Part shown: in pieces, positions 1-8,333 of the stretch
How the letters are laid out: the number at the start of each line of letters is the position of its first letter
Numbering within the stretch: position 1 is the first letter of the stretch
Assembly (NCBI GenBank): GCA_041668045.1
Contig: JBAYDV010000057.1
Coordinates: 1 to 13,081 of the forward strand
Source: JBAYDV01 sp041668045
GTDB taxonomy: Bacteria; Bacteroidota; Bacteroidia; Bacteroidales; UBA932
Direction: 5' to 3'
Length of the DNA: 13,081 bases
Notes under the pieces: model-generated
What the model saw: only the letters and a program-made list of their open reading frames with translations
The model's database searches: none
What the model was told of the DNA's origin: nothing
Translations under genes and position numbers: made by a program

Positions 1-3000
1 ATCACTATCTCTCTTAGAAATGATTCAGAATCTAATCTGATTGATTTATCTCATCGTACCAGAAAAGTAATTGATAAAATTAACAAAGAATTAAAACCAT
101 ACGATGTTAATATCTCTATTAGTAAAGATACTGCTGAAAAGATGGAGAAAAATATAAACCAAATTATTAATCTAGCTATTTTGGGAGGCCTGCTAGCTAT
201 GTTAATTCTCTGGTTTTTCTTAAAGAATTTCAAATTAGTCTTTTTTATAAGTTTATCTATTCCTATTTCAGTATTCACAGCTTTCAATGTGTTCTACGCA
301 GCAGGTCTTACTATTAATTCATTATCATTAATGGGAATAGCTCTCGCTGTAGGTATGTTACTGGATAATAGTGTGGTCGTATTAGAGAGTATTTATAGAA
401 TATCTACATCTGGTAGTAGTCCAGAATCTGCGGTAACCCAAGGAACAAAAGATGTAAAAAGGTCGATATTCGCAGCCACTCTAACCACGATTACAGTATT
501 CTTACCTTTTGTATTTTCTGATAATTATTTAATAAAAATGATAGGAAATAATATCGGAATATCTATTATTTCTACATTAATTATATCTCTTTGCGTAGCT
601 TTACTTTTCGTTCCTATGGTTTCTTATCTGGTCCTTAAGAGCAAGAAGAGTAAAACTGTTTTTGAGTCTAAAGTCTCAATCTTTAGTAAGCCTATACAAT
701 TTTATATGGTAGGTCTAAAAACATGTATGAGACATGTAGGTACAGTTCTAATATCTGCTATAAGCTTATTTTTAATAGTTTTAATATTAGCTCTAACTTC
801 AAATACCGAAAAGACTCAATCTATTAAATCTGACAGCTTCGTTATTAACATAACCATGCCACCATCTTCTTCTTTAGAAAATACAGATGCTTTAGTTTCT
901 AATCTAGAAAATCTTTTAAATAAGATAGATGAAAAGAAAGAAATATCTTCAATGATTCGTGATAATATGGCTGTGGTAACATTCAAATATGACGATAAAT
1001 TAATAAAAGATAAAAAGGAGATTGATAAATTAAGATATCGTATTGAAAATATCACAAGAGACATAAAAACTGGTGAAATAACTGTATCTGATGCTTTATC
1101 TGAGGGAAATAATTCAGATGGATCTATTAGTGGTCAAGGTCAGTTTTTAAGAATGATGGGCATTGGTGATAAAAATGAACGCATACAAGTCAAAGGAATG
1201 GATTTCGATATGATGCAAATCGTCGCTCAAGATCTGGCTTCTCAATTAAAACAACAAGACTATATTCGTTTTGCTAGAGTAGCATATACTCCCAAACAGC
1301 CTGAAGTCATTATGAACTTTTCTCCAGAGTTATTAAAAGCATATAATATTTCAAATACAGATATTACAAGTTCCATAGCTAATATGGATAAAGAAAGGAA
1401 CTCTGGAACTCAATTTAAAGTAGGTGATACTAACTATGATATAATTATACGCGATAAAGCTGAAATCTTAAAAGAACAATTAAATCAGGACAAGAAAAAT
1501 GATAATCCTAGTATTTCTGAACTAGAAAATCAAATAATAAAAAGTTCTGAGGATAATGTAGCTTCTTATAAATTGAATAACATATCAAGCATTACTAAAC
1601 AAGGAGGACGGTCTAAAATTATTAGAAAGAATCAAGAAAAAGAAGTAGATGTATATTATTCATTCACTCCTAGTATTAAATCTTCAAAAAAACTTGTAAA
1701 AGGTTATCAAGAAGATATAGATGATATGATTTCTAATTATAAAATTCCAAATAATATAGCACTTAAGGTATTTCATAAAGAAGATGATTTAAAAGATTTT
1801 AAATTTCTTATTCTTGCAGCCTTTATCTTAATATTTATGATTTTATCATCTGTTTTTGAATCTGTTTTCACTCCTCTTGTATTAATGTTTTCTATTCCTT
1901 TAGCTGCTACTGGAGCTTTACTAGCTTTATTTATAACAGGAAATGGTATCTTAACTGCTAACACATTGACTGGTTTCTTAATTCTCCTGGGTATAGTAGT
2001 AAATAATGGTATTATTCTGATTGATTATGCTAAAATTTTGCAAAAAAGAGGCTATAACAGGAATAGAGCCTTATTAACTTCTGGTATATCAAGAATACGT
2101 CCTATACTTATTACTACGATTACCACTATAGTAGCTATGTTACCTATTGCCCTGGGTAAAGGGGAATATTCAGGTGTTATTGGTGCTCCTTTCGCCATAA
2201 CGGTAATCGGTGGTTTATTGTTTTCTGCTCTACTTACATTATTTATCGTTCCTACTGTATATATGGGGATGGATAATTTTCTTACCTGGTATAGAAATTT
2301 GGATAAAAGACTTAAACTCCTACATATAGTTATCGCATTAGGTTTATTTACTTTTATTTATTTCGAAGTTCCTGTTATGGGATGGAAAATAGCATATATG
2401 GTTTTAGTTATAATACTAATTCCTTTAATAACATACTTTGTTCAGATAAGTTTAAGAACTGCAGATAAAACTCTTATTTCTGACGATGATGAAATTAATA
2501 TAGTTATTCGTAATCTTGTTAAAATATATGATTGGCCTCAACGTGTTTCTAGAGAAATAACAGGAGGAAATAAATTAAATGAAGATTTCGGTGATAATAT
2601 TAATTTCCATAAGTTTAAAGATTTTAGAAATATAGTTTGGGAAGTCTTTTTATTACTATTCACTATTTATCTTACATATTTTTCTATAAGTGCTAAATTC
2701 TGGATATTTATTCTTTCTTTCTGTATATATTTCATGATTAGAGATATCCTCTCCAAATTATATGTATTTTGGCAACATAAAGCTAAGAATAAAGAGAATA
2801 AGCGTTCTAAGAGTATTAAAAGGATACTTCAAGTTAAGAATATGTTGTATTGGGTGCTTCCTTTTATGATTCTTATGGTCTTGGCCTACAAACTTTCTAA
2901 TACAGCTTTAATTATAATCGTTGCTATTATTTGGTTTTTCTTATTGAAAGTTAAGAAAACTTCTAATTATATTTATAAAAACAATGTCAATGTAAAAAGG

Positions 3001-3909
3001 GTTACAGGAAAGCATAGTAAAAGAAAAGCTTTTTGGTATAATTTAGTTCTTAATATTCCATTAATCGGTAAACGTAAAAAACCATTTAAAGCTCTTCACG
3101 GAGTTTCACTAGAGATTAAATCTGGTATGTTTGGCTTGTTAGGCCCAAATGGGGCTGGTAAATCTACTATGATGAAAATATTATGTGGGATTTTAGAGCC
3201 TAGTTATGGATCCATATTCATTAATGGCTTAGATACAAGAAAATATAGAGAAGAATTACAGAGTACTATTGGTTATTTGCCTCAAGAATTTGGTACATAT
3301 GAGAATATGACCGCTTGGGATTTCCTTGATTATCAAGCTTTATTAAAAGATATTTCAGACACTAAAATTCGTCATGAAAGATTAGAATATGTCTTAAAGG
3401 CCACCAATATGTATGAGCGTAAAGATGATAAAATCAGTGCTTTCTCTGGTGGTATGAAACAAAGAATAGGCATAGCTCTAATTCTTTTACATCTACCGAA
3501 AATTCTTATAGTCGATGAACCTACAGCCGGACTAGATCCTAAGGAACGTATTAGATTCAGAAATCTTTTAGTAGAACTTAGTAAGAATAGAATCGTGATT
3601 TTCTCCACTCATATAATAGAAGATATAGCCAGTTCATGTAATCAGGTAGCTATAATTAACCATGGAGAATTAAAATATTATGGTAATCCAATAAATATGG
3701 TATCATTTGCTGAGAATAAGGTTTGGACGATTAATATTAGTAAAGAAGATTTTGATAAATATCTGGATTTAAGTAAAATAGTTAATCACGTACCTATGGA
3801 AGATTACATTAAAGTTAGATATATATCTTCAGAGAAACCATATAAAACTGCTATTTTAGTAGAGCCAAATTTAGAGGATGCTTATTTATGTATGCAGAAA
3901 AATTTATAG
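1..3909 (+). CDS. RND efflux permease fused to a C-terminal ABC ATPase (5'-partial)
   Basis: The frame is open from base 1, so the gene starts left of the window; 1302 residues are visible. Visible residues 1 to about 755 are the rest of an RND permease. They include the TM4 motif GMLLDNSVVVLE (Asp at 364-366), TM7 near 725-800, a second periplasmic loop, and TM8-TM12 from about 1795 to 2265 with GIVVNNGIILIDY. Six further hydrophobic segments lie at about 2317-2373, 2383-2450, 2635-2690, 2701-2750, 2842-2892 and 2905-2955, separated by basic cytoplasmic-looking stretches. A full ABC domain follows: Walker A GPNGAGKST (3142-3168), Q-loop LPQEFG, signature SGGMKQR (3445-3465), Walker B ILIVDEP, D-loop GLDP and switch His (3610-3612). 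It ends with a LEDAYL tail typical of ABC-2 ATPases. The RND part should use proton flux and the ABC part ATP; the substrate is unknown. No break separates the two parts, so the fusion looks genuine. Confidence 0.9.
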   Translation: MTISLRNDSESNLIDLSHRTRKVIDKINKELKPYDVNISISKDTAEKMEKNINQIINLAILGGLLAMLILWFFLKNFKLVFFISLSIPISVFTAFNVFYAAGLTINSLSLMGIALAVGMLLDNSVVVLESIYRISTSGSSPESAVTQGTKDVKRSIFAATLTTITVFLPFVFSDNYLIKMIGNNIGISIISTLIISLCVALLFVPMVSYLVLKSKKSKTVFESKVSIFSKPIQFYMVGLKTCMRHVGTVLISAISLFLIVLILALTSNTEKTQSIKSDSFVINITMPPSSSLENTDALVSNLENLLNKIDEKKEISSMIRDNMAVVTFKYDDKLIKDKKEIDKLRYRIENITRDIKTGEITVSDALSEGNNSDGSISGQGQFLRMMGIGDKNERIQVKGMDFDMMQIVAQDLASQLKQQDYIRFARVAYTPKQPEVIMNFSPELLKAYNISNTDITSSIANMDKERNSGTQFKVGDTNYDIIIRDKAEILKEQLNQDKKNDNPSISELENQIIKSSEDNVASYKLNNISSITKQGGRSKIIRKNQEKEVDVYYSFTPSIKSSKKLVKGYQEDIDDMISNYKIPNNIALKVFHKEDDLKDFKFLILAAFILIFMILSSVFESVFTPLVLMFSIPLAATGALLALFITGNGILTANTLTGFLILLGIVVNNGIILIDYAKILQKRGYNRNRALLTSGISRIRPILITTITTIVAMLPIALGKGEYSGVIGAPFAITVIGGLLFSALLTLFIVPTVYMGMDNFLTWYRNLDKRLKLLHIVIALGLFTFIYFEVPVMGWKIAYMVLVIILIPLITYFVQISLRTADKTLISDDDEINIVIRNLVKIYDWPQRVSREITGGNKLNEDFGDNINFHKFKDFRNIVWEVFLLLFTIYLTYFSISAKFWIFILSFCIYFMIRDILSKLYVFWQHKAKNKENKRSKSIKRILQVKNMLYWVLPFMILMVLAYKLSNTALIIIVAIIWFFLLKVKKTSNYIYKNNVNVKRVTGKHSKRKAFWYNLVLNIPLIGKRKKPFKALHGVSLEIKSGMFGLLGPNGAGKSTMMKILCGILEPSYGSIFINGLDTRKYREELQSTIGYLPQEFGTYENMTAWDFLDYQALLKDISDTKIRHERLEYVLKATNMYERKDDKISAFSGGMKQRIGIALILLHLPKILIVDEPTAGLDPKERIRFRNLLVELSKNRIVIFSTHIIEDIASSCNQVAIINHGELKYYGNPINMVSFAENKVWTINISKEDFDKYLDLSKIVNHVPMEDYIKVRYISSEKPYKTAILVEPNLEDAYLCMQKNL

Positions 3910-3927
3910 TGTATTAAAAATATAATA

Positions 3928-4638
3928 ATGATTAATAAACATATATTTCATAATTTACCGATAATTTTTAAATATAATTTTAAAATTATTTTTTCAGGAA
4001 AGTTCTTCTGGTATGTTATAGCCTCAGTAGCTATATTTCTTGGATTATTATATATAGTAGCTGCTAGTGGACAAGACCTGAATACTTCTTTAGTTTTTCG
4101 TCAAATATTAGTACCTGCTATCTTACTTATTTTTTACCCTACAGTTTTTGGAATTCAAAATGATGCAGATAGTAAAATCCTGGAAATTCTTTTCGGAATA
4201 CCTAATTATAGATATAAAATCTGGGGTGTCAGGTTATTGATGATATATGCGATAGCTATAATTTTAGTATTATTTTTATCATATATCGCTATAATATTTT
4301 TATATCCAATAAATCCATTTTCTATGACATTTAATGTGATATTTCCTCTTCTATTAGTTGGAAATATGGCTTTCATGTTCTCTACTCTTGTGAAAAATGG
4401 AAATGGAGCAGCTATCATAACTATTTTTTCTGTAATTCTATTACTTATATTTAGTAGTGGAGCATTAGAAACTTCTCAATGGAATGTTTTTTTAAACCCA
4501 TATGGTGAATACACTAAAATACATCCTATGATTTGGCATAATACCATTATTAAAAATAAAATTATATTATTAGTAGCTTCTATTATATTTTCACTTACAG
4601 GATTATTAAAGCTTCAAAAAAGAGAAAGTTTCATCTAA
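3928..4638 (+). CDS. ABC-2-type transporter permease
   Basis: A 236-residue integral membrane protein with about six predicted helices, near residues 25-47, 60-76, 103-127, 137-156, 162-180 and 211-230. After helix 2 comes SKILEILFGIPNYRYKIW, which matches in form the cytoplasmic stretch of ABC-2 permeases (acidic run, then LE-LL, then a conserved Arg/Lys before the next helix). It starts 18 bases after the stop of the RND-ABC fusion, so it is almost certainly co-transcribed and probably the membrane partner of that fusion's ATPase domain. The ATG lies in an A/T-rich stretch without a Shine-Dalgarno sequence. The length is normal for a single-domain ABC-2 permease, which would act as a dimer or with another six-helix domain. 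The substrate cannot be read from the sequence. Confidence 0.8.
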   Translation: MINKHIFHNLPIIFKYNFKIIFSGKFFWYVIASVAIFLGLLYIVAASGQDLNTSLVFRQILVPAILLIFYPTVFGIQNDADSKILEILFGIPNYRYKIWGVRLLMIYAIAIILVLFLSYIAIIFLYPINPFSMTFNVIFPLLLVGNMAFMFSTLVKNGNGAAIITIFSVILLLIFSSGALETSQWNVFLNPYGEYTKIHPMIWHNTIIKNKIILLVASIIFSLTGLLKLQKRESFI

Positions 4639-4653
4639 GTTAGAACTGACTTA
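4636..4653 (+). terminator. Weak hairpin at the end of the exporter operon
   Basis: The imperfect inverted repeat TAAGTTAGAACTGACTTA overlaps the permease stop codon. It can form about seven pairs, including one G-T, around a GAAC loop. It is followed by a T-rich but interrupted stretch. The stem is short and AT-rich, so a terminator role is only possible. Confidence 0.25.
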
Positions 4654-4663
4654 TGTATTTATA

Positions 4664-4696
4664 TTGCTAAATGGTCTCAATTGTATGTTTTATTTG
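4664..4696 (+). promoter_or_regulatory. Possible Bacteroidota-type promoter for the histidine kinase
   Basis: In the 146-base gap before the kinase, TTG at 4664-4666 and TTTATTTG at 4689-4696 resemble the Bacteroidota sigma-ABfr -33 (TTTG) and -7 (TAnnTTTG) elements. The -7 match has one mismatch (second base T for A) and the 22-base spacing is slightly long. In DNA this AT-rich, such matches arise easily by chance. Confidence 0.2.
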
Positions 4697-4718
4697 GATA
4701 TAAATTATATATTACCTA

Positions 4719-4736
4719 TTTTTAATTTATTAAAAA
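4719..4736. repeat. AT-only inverted repeat upstream of the histidine kinase
   Basis: TTTTTAAT and ATTAAAAA form a perfect 8-base inverted repeat with a 2-base spacer, about 50 bases before the kinase ATG. It could be an operator or a 5'-leader hairpin, but it is all A and T in an AT-rich gap, so chance is a serious alternative. Nothing else stands out in the gap 4639-4784. Confidence 0.3.
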
Positions 4737-4784
4737 ATTTACATCTATTAAAAGTCTAACTACAGAACGAACTTTTAAATTAAT

Positions 4785-6980
4785 ATGAATAACGACCTAT
4801 CTATACCCTTGGAGATTGATAACTCATTAATTGATGGGATTGTTATTTCTGAAGGAAATCATCCTGGGAAAGTAACCTATATATCTGATACTTTCTATAA
4901 ATTAACTGGGTATTCTAAAGAAGAATTGGCTGGAATGTCAGCATTAGCTATTTTTAAAAAAATAATCTACGAAGATGATTATATTAGTTTCTTTAGTGAA
5001 ATGGCAGATGCTATAGAACAAAAAAACGATAAAGTTCATATTACTTTTAGAATAGTTGATAAATCTGGTAAAATTAAATGGATCGAAGATATAGCTAAAT
5101 ATACTTACGATAAAGACTATAATTTATCAAAGAGTTCTATAATATTATTGGATGTTAGTTATACTAAAAATATACAAATAAATAATGACAATAGATCTGT
5201 CTATCAAAAAGCTATTATAGAGGCTTCATCTTTTCTTGTTAATCCTAAAACAGATTCCATACCCAATGTTCTAAAAATAATATTGGAGATTACCTCTGCT
5301 ACCTCAGTATATATATATATAAATCATTCTGAGAATAATAAGATAATAAGTAATATAGAATATTTCCTTTCAAATAATCCAAATACTGAAATATTACCTG
5401 ATTATAAAAGAATTGATTTTAAAAAGGAAGGACTGGAAAGATGGCTAGATAAATTTAATAATAAAGAATTCATATTTGGAAGTATGGATATATTTCCAAA
5501 TGATGAGAGAATTTTTCTATCAAAAGCCAACTTTCTATATTTTACAGCCTTTCCTATATTCTTTAATAAAAGTTTATATGGTTTTATAAGTCTCGGCTAT
5601 ACTGATAAATCTTATAAATCTGGTAATTCGACTTTCGCTTTTCTAAATTTTATGTCGAGGATTTTATCAACTTTTTTTATGTATAGAAAAAATAATAAAA
5701 ACCTCGCGATCCATAGTAAATACGAAAAAGGTTTATCTATGTGTTCTCAGTTAGCTTTAGAGAATGATGACAATGTCACTAATATGATATTAAAAGTCGT
5801 TAGTAGAACTATTCCTGTTCAATATTTAGCCGTTATTGAGAATACTGATAATAATACTAGATTCAAAATCACTCACGAATTATCAGATTCTAAACAATAC
5901 ATTAATTCTTCTAGGTCATTTAAAGAAACTTTTAATCCTAACGTTCTTCTTCCTATTTTAGATGATTTATCTAATGGCCGTATAGTAATGCTAAAATCTG
6001 ACGATTTTTCTCATTCATTAGCCGATATGGTTAAATATAAATTCAATATGCAGACATTTATACTCATTCCTTTTTTCGTAGAAGGTAAATGGTTTGGCTG
6101 TATTTCTCTTGGATTTCATTATATTAATGATAACCATATTTTAAATAAAGATTCTCTATTTTCTTTAGGCAATATCCTTGGTACTTATTATTCAAAAAAA
6201 CATTTTAGAGAAGCACTTATTAAAAGTAATGAAGAATTAAAAGAAGCTATAATGACTAAGGATCAAATGCTATCAATTATTAGCCATGACCTTAAAAATC
6301 CAATGAATAGCATTTTAGGATTTTCCAGCCTTATTACAGATATTATAAATACTGCCACAGATGAAGATATTCAAATAGCTTCTAAAAGTATAGACATAAA
6401 TGACATTCAAGAATATAATAATGTTATTCATCAATCATCTATAGAACTTATATCCTTATTAGAAAATATATTAATCTGGTCACGTACTTTAAGAAATAAG
6501 ATTCATCCAATGTTTACTCAAACTAATATTTACGAAGTATGCTCGACTGCAATAGCTATCAACGCTGGGATAGTAAAAAATAAAAGAATTAATATAATAC
6601 TTGAAGTTCCAAATAATATTAGCATAGTATTAGATATGAATATGCTTAAAACTATAATTAGAAATTTATTATCTAATGCTATCAAATTTACTAATGAAGG
6701 TAAATCTATAAGAATTTCTGCGTTACAAAATAAAAGCACAACTACAATATCTATCAAGGATGAGGGTATAGGTATGTCAAAAGATACTCTAAATCATTTA
6801 TTTAATAAAAATGATATAAACTCTAAACAAGGTACTAATGGAGAAAAAGGTACAGGACTTGGATTATTAGTAGTAGATGATTTTATTAAAAAGATGAATG
6901 GAGAAATCAAAGTAGAAAGCACTCTAAACGAAGGTTCTACTTTTCAAATTATTTTTCCAAATGATAATACAGAATCATAA
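4785..6980 (+). CDS. Soluble PAS-GAF-GAF sensor histidine kinase
   Basis: A 731-residue sensor kinase. Residues about 18-126 form a PAS domain (TYISDTFYKLTGYSKEEL near its start). Residues about 140-298 and 316-472 look like two diverged GAF domains, each ending in a GFISLG/GCISLG-type strand. Residues 490-565 are the dimerisation and phosphotransfer region, with H-box SIISHDLKNP and phosphoacceptor His501. Residues about 605-727 are the ATPase domain: N-box RNLLSNAIKFT (Asn631), G1 DEGIGMS (Asp659) and G2 GEKGTGLGL (686-693). All catalytic residues are present, so it should be active. There is no membrane helix or signal peptide, so it probably senses a cytoplasmic signal. No receiver domain is fused and no response regulator is in the window. 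It is preceded by a 146-base gap, so it may have its own promoter. Confidence 0.9.
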   Translation: MNNDLSIPLEIDNSLIDGIVISEGNHPGKVTYISDTFYKLTGYSKEELAGMSALAIFKKIIYEDDYISFFSEMADAIEQKNDKVHITFRIVDKSGKIKWIEDIAKYTYDKDYNLSKSSIILLDVSYTKNIQINNDNRSVYQKAIIEASSFLVNPKTDSIPNVLKIILEITSATSVYIYINHSENNKIISNIEYFLSNNPNTEILPDYKRIDFKKEGLERWLDKFNNKEFIFGSMDIFPNDERIFLSKANFLYFTAFPIFFNKSLYGFISLGYTDKSYKSGNSTFAFLNFMSRILSTFFMYRKNNKNLAIHSKYEKGLSMCSQLALENDDNVTNMILKVVSRTIPVQYLAVIENTDNNTRFKITHELSDSKQYINSSRSFKETFNPNVLLPILDDLSNGRIVMLKSDDFSHSLADMVKYKFNMQTFILIPFFVEGKWFGCISLGFHYINDNHILNKDSLFSLGNILGTYYSKKHFREALIKSNEELKEAIMTKDQMLSIISHDLKNPMNSILGFSSLITDIINTATDEDIQIASKSIDINDIQEYNNVIHQSSIELISLLENILIWSRTLRNKIHPMFTQTNIYEVCSTAIAINAGIVKNKRINIILEVPNNISIVLDMNMLKTIIRNLLSNAIKFTNEGKSIRISALQNKSTTTISIKDEGIGMSKDTLNHLFNKNDINSKQGTNGEKGTGLGLLVVDDFIKKMNGEIKVESTLNEGSTFQIIFPNDNTES

Positions 6981-7004
6981 AACTAACTTTAAGTCAGTGT
7001 AAAA

Positions 7005-7014
7005 TACAATTGTA
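7005..7014. repeat. Palindrome in the convergent gap
   Basis: TACAATTGTA is a perfect 10-base palindrome in the 45-base gap where the histidine kinase and the DUF1343 gene converge. A bidirectional terminator would be expected here, but the arms are too short to claim one. The direct repeat AACTAA at 6981-6986 and 7015-7020 flanks it. No GC-rich stem was seen. Confidence 0.25.
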
Positions 7015-7025
7015 AACTAATCATA

Positions 7026-8333
7026 TTAATATAGATAATATTTAGAAGATAATTTTCTAAATGGCTCTACATCTTTATAAAGTTTCATTTTTATATCATC
7101 AAATCTATAATTCTTTCCAAATACTTTACGATAATAATCAGTTCCTAAGACTTTATCATACATATTAAATCTAGAAGTATTAGCCATCTTATACAAATCT
7201 CTATCAGGATACATCTTATTAAGTTCTTCTATAGCTATAAACTGTATATCTATAAGATGTGCTATAGATAGATCATCAATATAAATCTGTACACCTCCCA
7301 ATATAGTTCCTTTTCCAAGACCATAATAAGGTTTGAAATAAATCGGTCTGAAGTTTAATCCAGGAAGTCTTCTAGAATTCATTCTTTTAGCGAAAGTTAC
7401 TGCATCAATATTCTTTCCTCCTATAATCTGAAAAGGTAAAGTATATCCAACTCCTATAGAATATACTCCAAGCTCTCCTAAAATACCAGTAGCAGGATAA
7501 CAATATGAAGATACTATACTCGGAATATGAGGAGAAGTTAAAACCCATGGCAGGCCAGTATCTCTAAAATCCATATTTCTTTTCCATCCCTCCATTCTTA
7601 TAACTGATAAATCACACTTTAAACTCTTTCCTCTTTCATCTTTTAATAAACCTTCTCCATTAATAAACTCAGCTAATTCACCACAAGTCATACCATAAAT
7701 ATAAGGAATAGGATACTTACTAACGAATGAATAAAAACCATCCTCAACTATAGACCCCTCTATTTTTAATCCTGTTAAAGGATTTGGTCTATCTAACACG
7801 ATTACCTTTATTCCATTCTCAGCAGCTGCTTCCATAACCTCTCCCATAGTACTTATAAAAGTATAAGAGCGACAACCATTATCCTGAATATCATAAACTA
7901 AAACATCTATACCATCTAACATAAGTTTAGAAGGCTTCCTAGTCTGACCATATAATGAAAATACAGGTAATCCAGTCTCCTTATCTTTAGTATAAAGTAC
8001 ATAATGACCCGCAGGCTCACTTCCCCTTATGCCATGTTCAGGTCCATATAAAGCCACTAAATTTACATTTGAAGCTTCATATAATATATCAACAGTAGAT
8101 TTTAAATTATGATCAACACCCGTAGCATTAGTAATAAGTCCTACTCTCAATCCTTTTAGAATATCAAAATTATGCTCCCTTAATACTTCGATACCTGTTT
8201 TAACTAATGGCTCATCGCTAGGCTTAGCATATAATGCAGAAACATTAAAATGCATTAAAAATATTAGGCATAAAATACTTAATACTAAATAATTAAGATT
8301 ATTATATTTTTTCTTTTTTTCCATAAATCGCAT
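7026..8333 (-). CDS. DUF1343 / NamZ-family exo-beta-N-acetylmuramidase
   Basis: About 435 residues. A lysine-rich start, a hydrophobic core (LNYLVLSILCLIFLMHF) and a small-residue site near ALYA-KPSD form a signal peptide, so the enzyme is exported. The mature part has DUF1343 hallmarks: RVGLITNATGVD, LYGPEHGIRG (its Glu, about residue 99, lies in the motif thought to hold the catalytic acid of NamZ), YDIQDNGCRSYTF, LDRPNPLTG and the later SIGVGYTLPFQIIGG. NamZ enzymes (family GH171) release MurNAc from the non-reducing end of peptidoglycan fragments. The gene is last in its operon and its start lies inside the end of the MFS gene. The frame extends to a TTG at 8336; I chose the ATG at 8333, but the ATG at 8324 gives an equally good signal peptide and a shorter overlap. 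Family is firm; activity is inferred. Confidence 0.88.
   Translation of the reverse strand: MRFMEKKKKYNNLNYLVLSILCLIFLMHFNVSALYAKPSDEPLVKTGIEVLREHNFDILKGLRVGLITNATGVDHNLKSTVDILYEASNVNLVALYGPEHGIRGSEPAGHYVLYTKDKETGLPVFSLYGQTRKPSKLMLDGIDVLVYDIQDNGCRSYTFISTMGEVMEAAAENGIKVIVLDRPNPLTGLKIEGSIVEDGFYSFVSKYPIPYIYGMTCGELAEFINGEGLLKDERGKSLKCDLSVIRMEGWKRNMDFRDTGLPWVLTSPHIPSIVSSYCYPATGILGELGVYSIGVGYTLPFQIIGGKNIDAVTFAKRMNSRRLPGLNFRPIYFKPYYGLGKGTILGGVQIYIDDLSIAHLIDIQFIAIEELNKMYPDRDLYKMANTSRFNMYDKVLGTDYYRKVFGKNYRFDDIKMKLYKDVEPFRKLSSKYYLY

Noticed and set aside
816..1064. Short antisense frames inside the large genes (for example 816-1064, 1773-1964, 3372-3608, 4206-4418, 6530-6757)
   Set aside because: They lie fully inside well-supported genes on the other strand and show no recognisable domain or start signal.
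142..3909. ATG at 142 as the start of the RND-ABC gene
   Set aside because: The same frame is open back to base 1 and encodes RND-like sequence before this Met, so the true start is outside the window.
5308..5321. TA dinucleotide run
   Set aside because: It lies inside the kinase coding sequence, encodes a Tyr-Ile stretch in the first GAF strand, and is expected in AT-rich DNA.
8307..8320. Homopolymer A runs near the start of the DUF1343 gene as a slippage or phase-variation site
   Set aside because: They encode the lysines of the signal peptide n-region, runs of this kind are common in this DNA, and the frame is intact.
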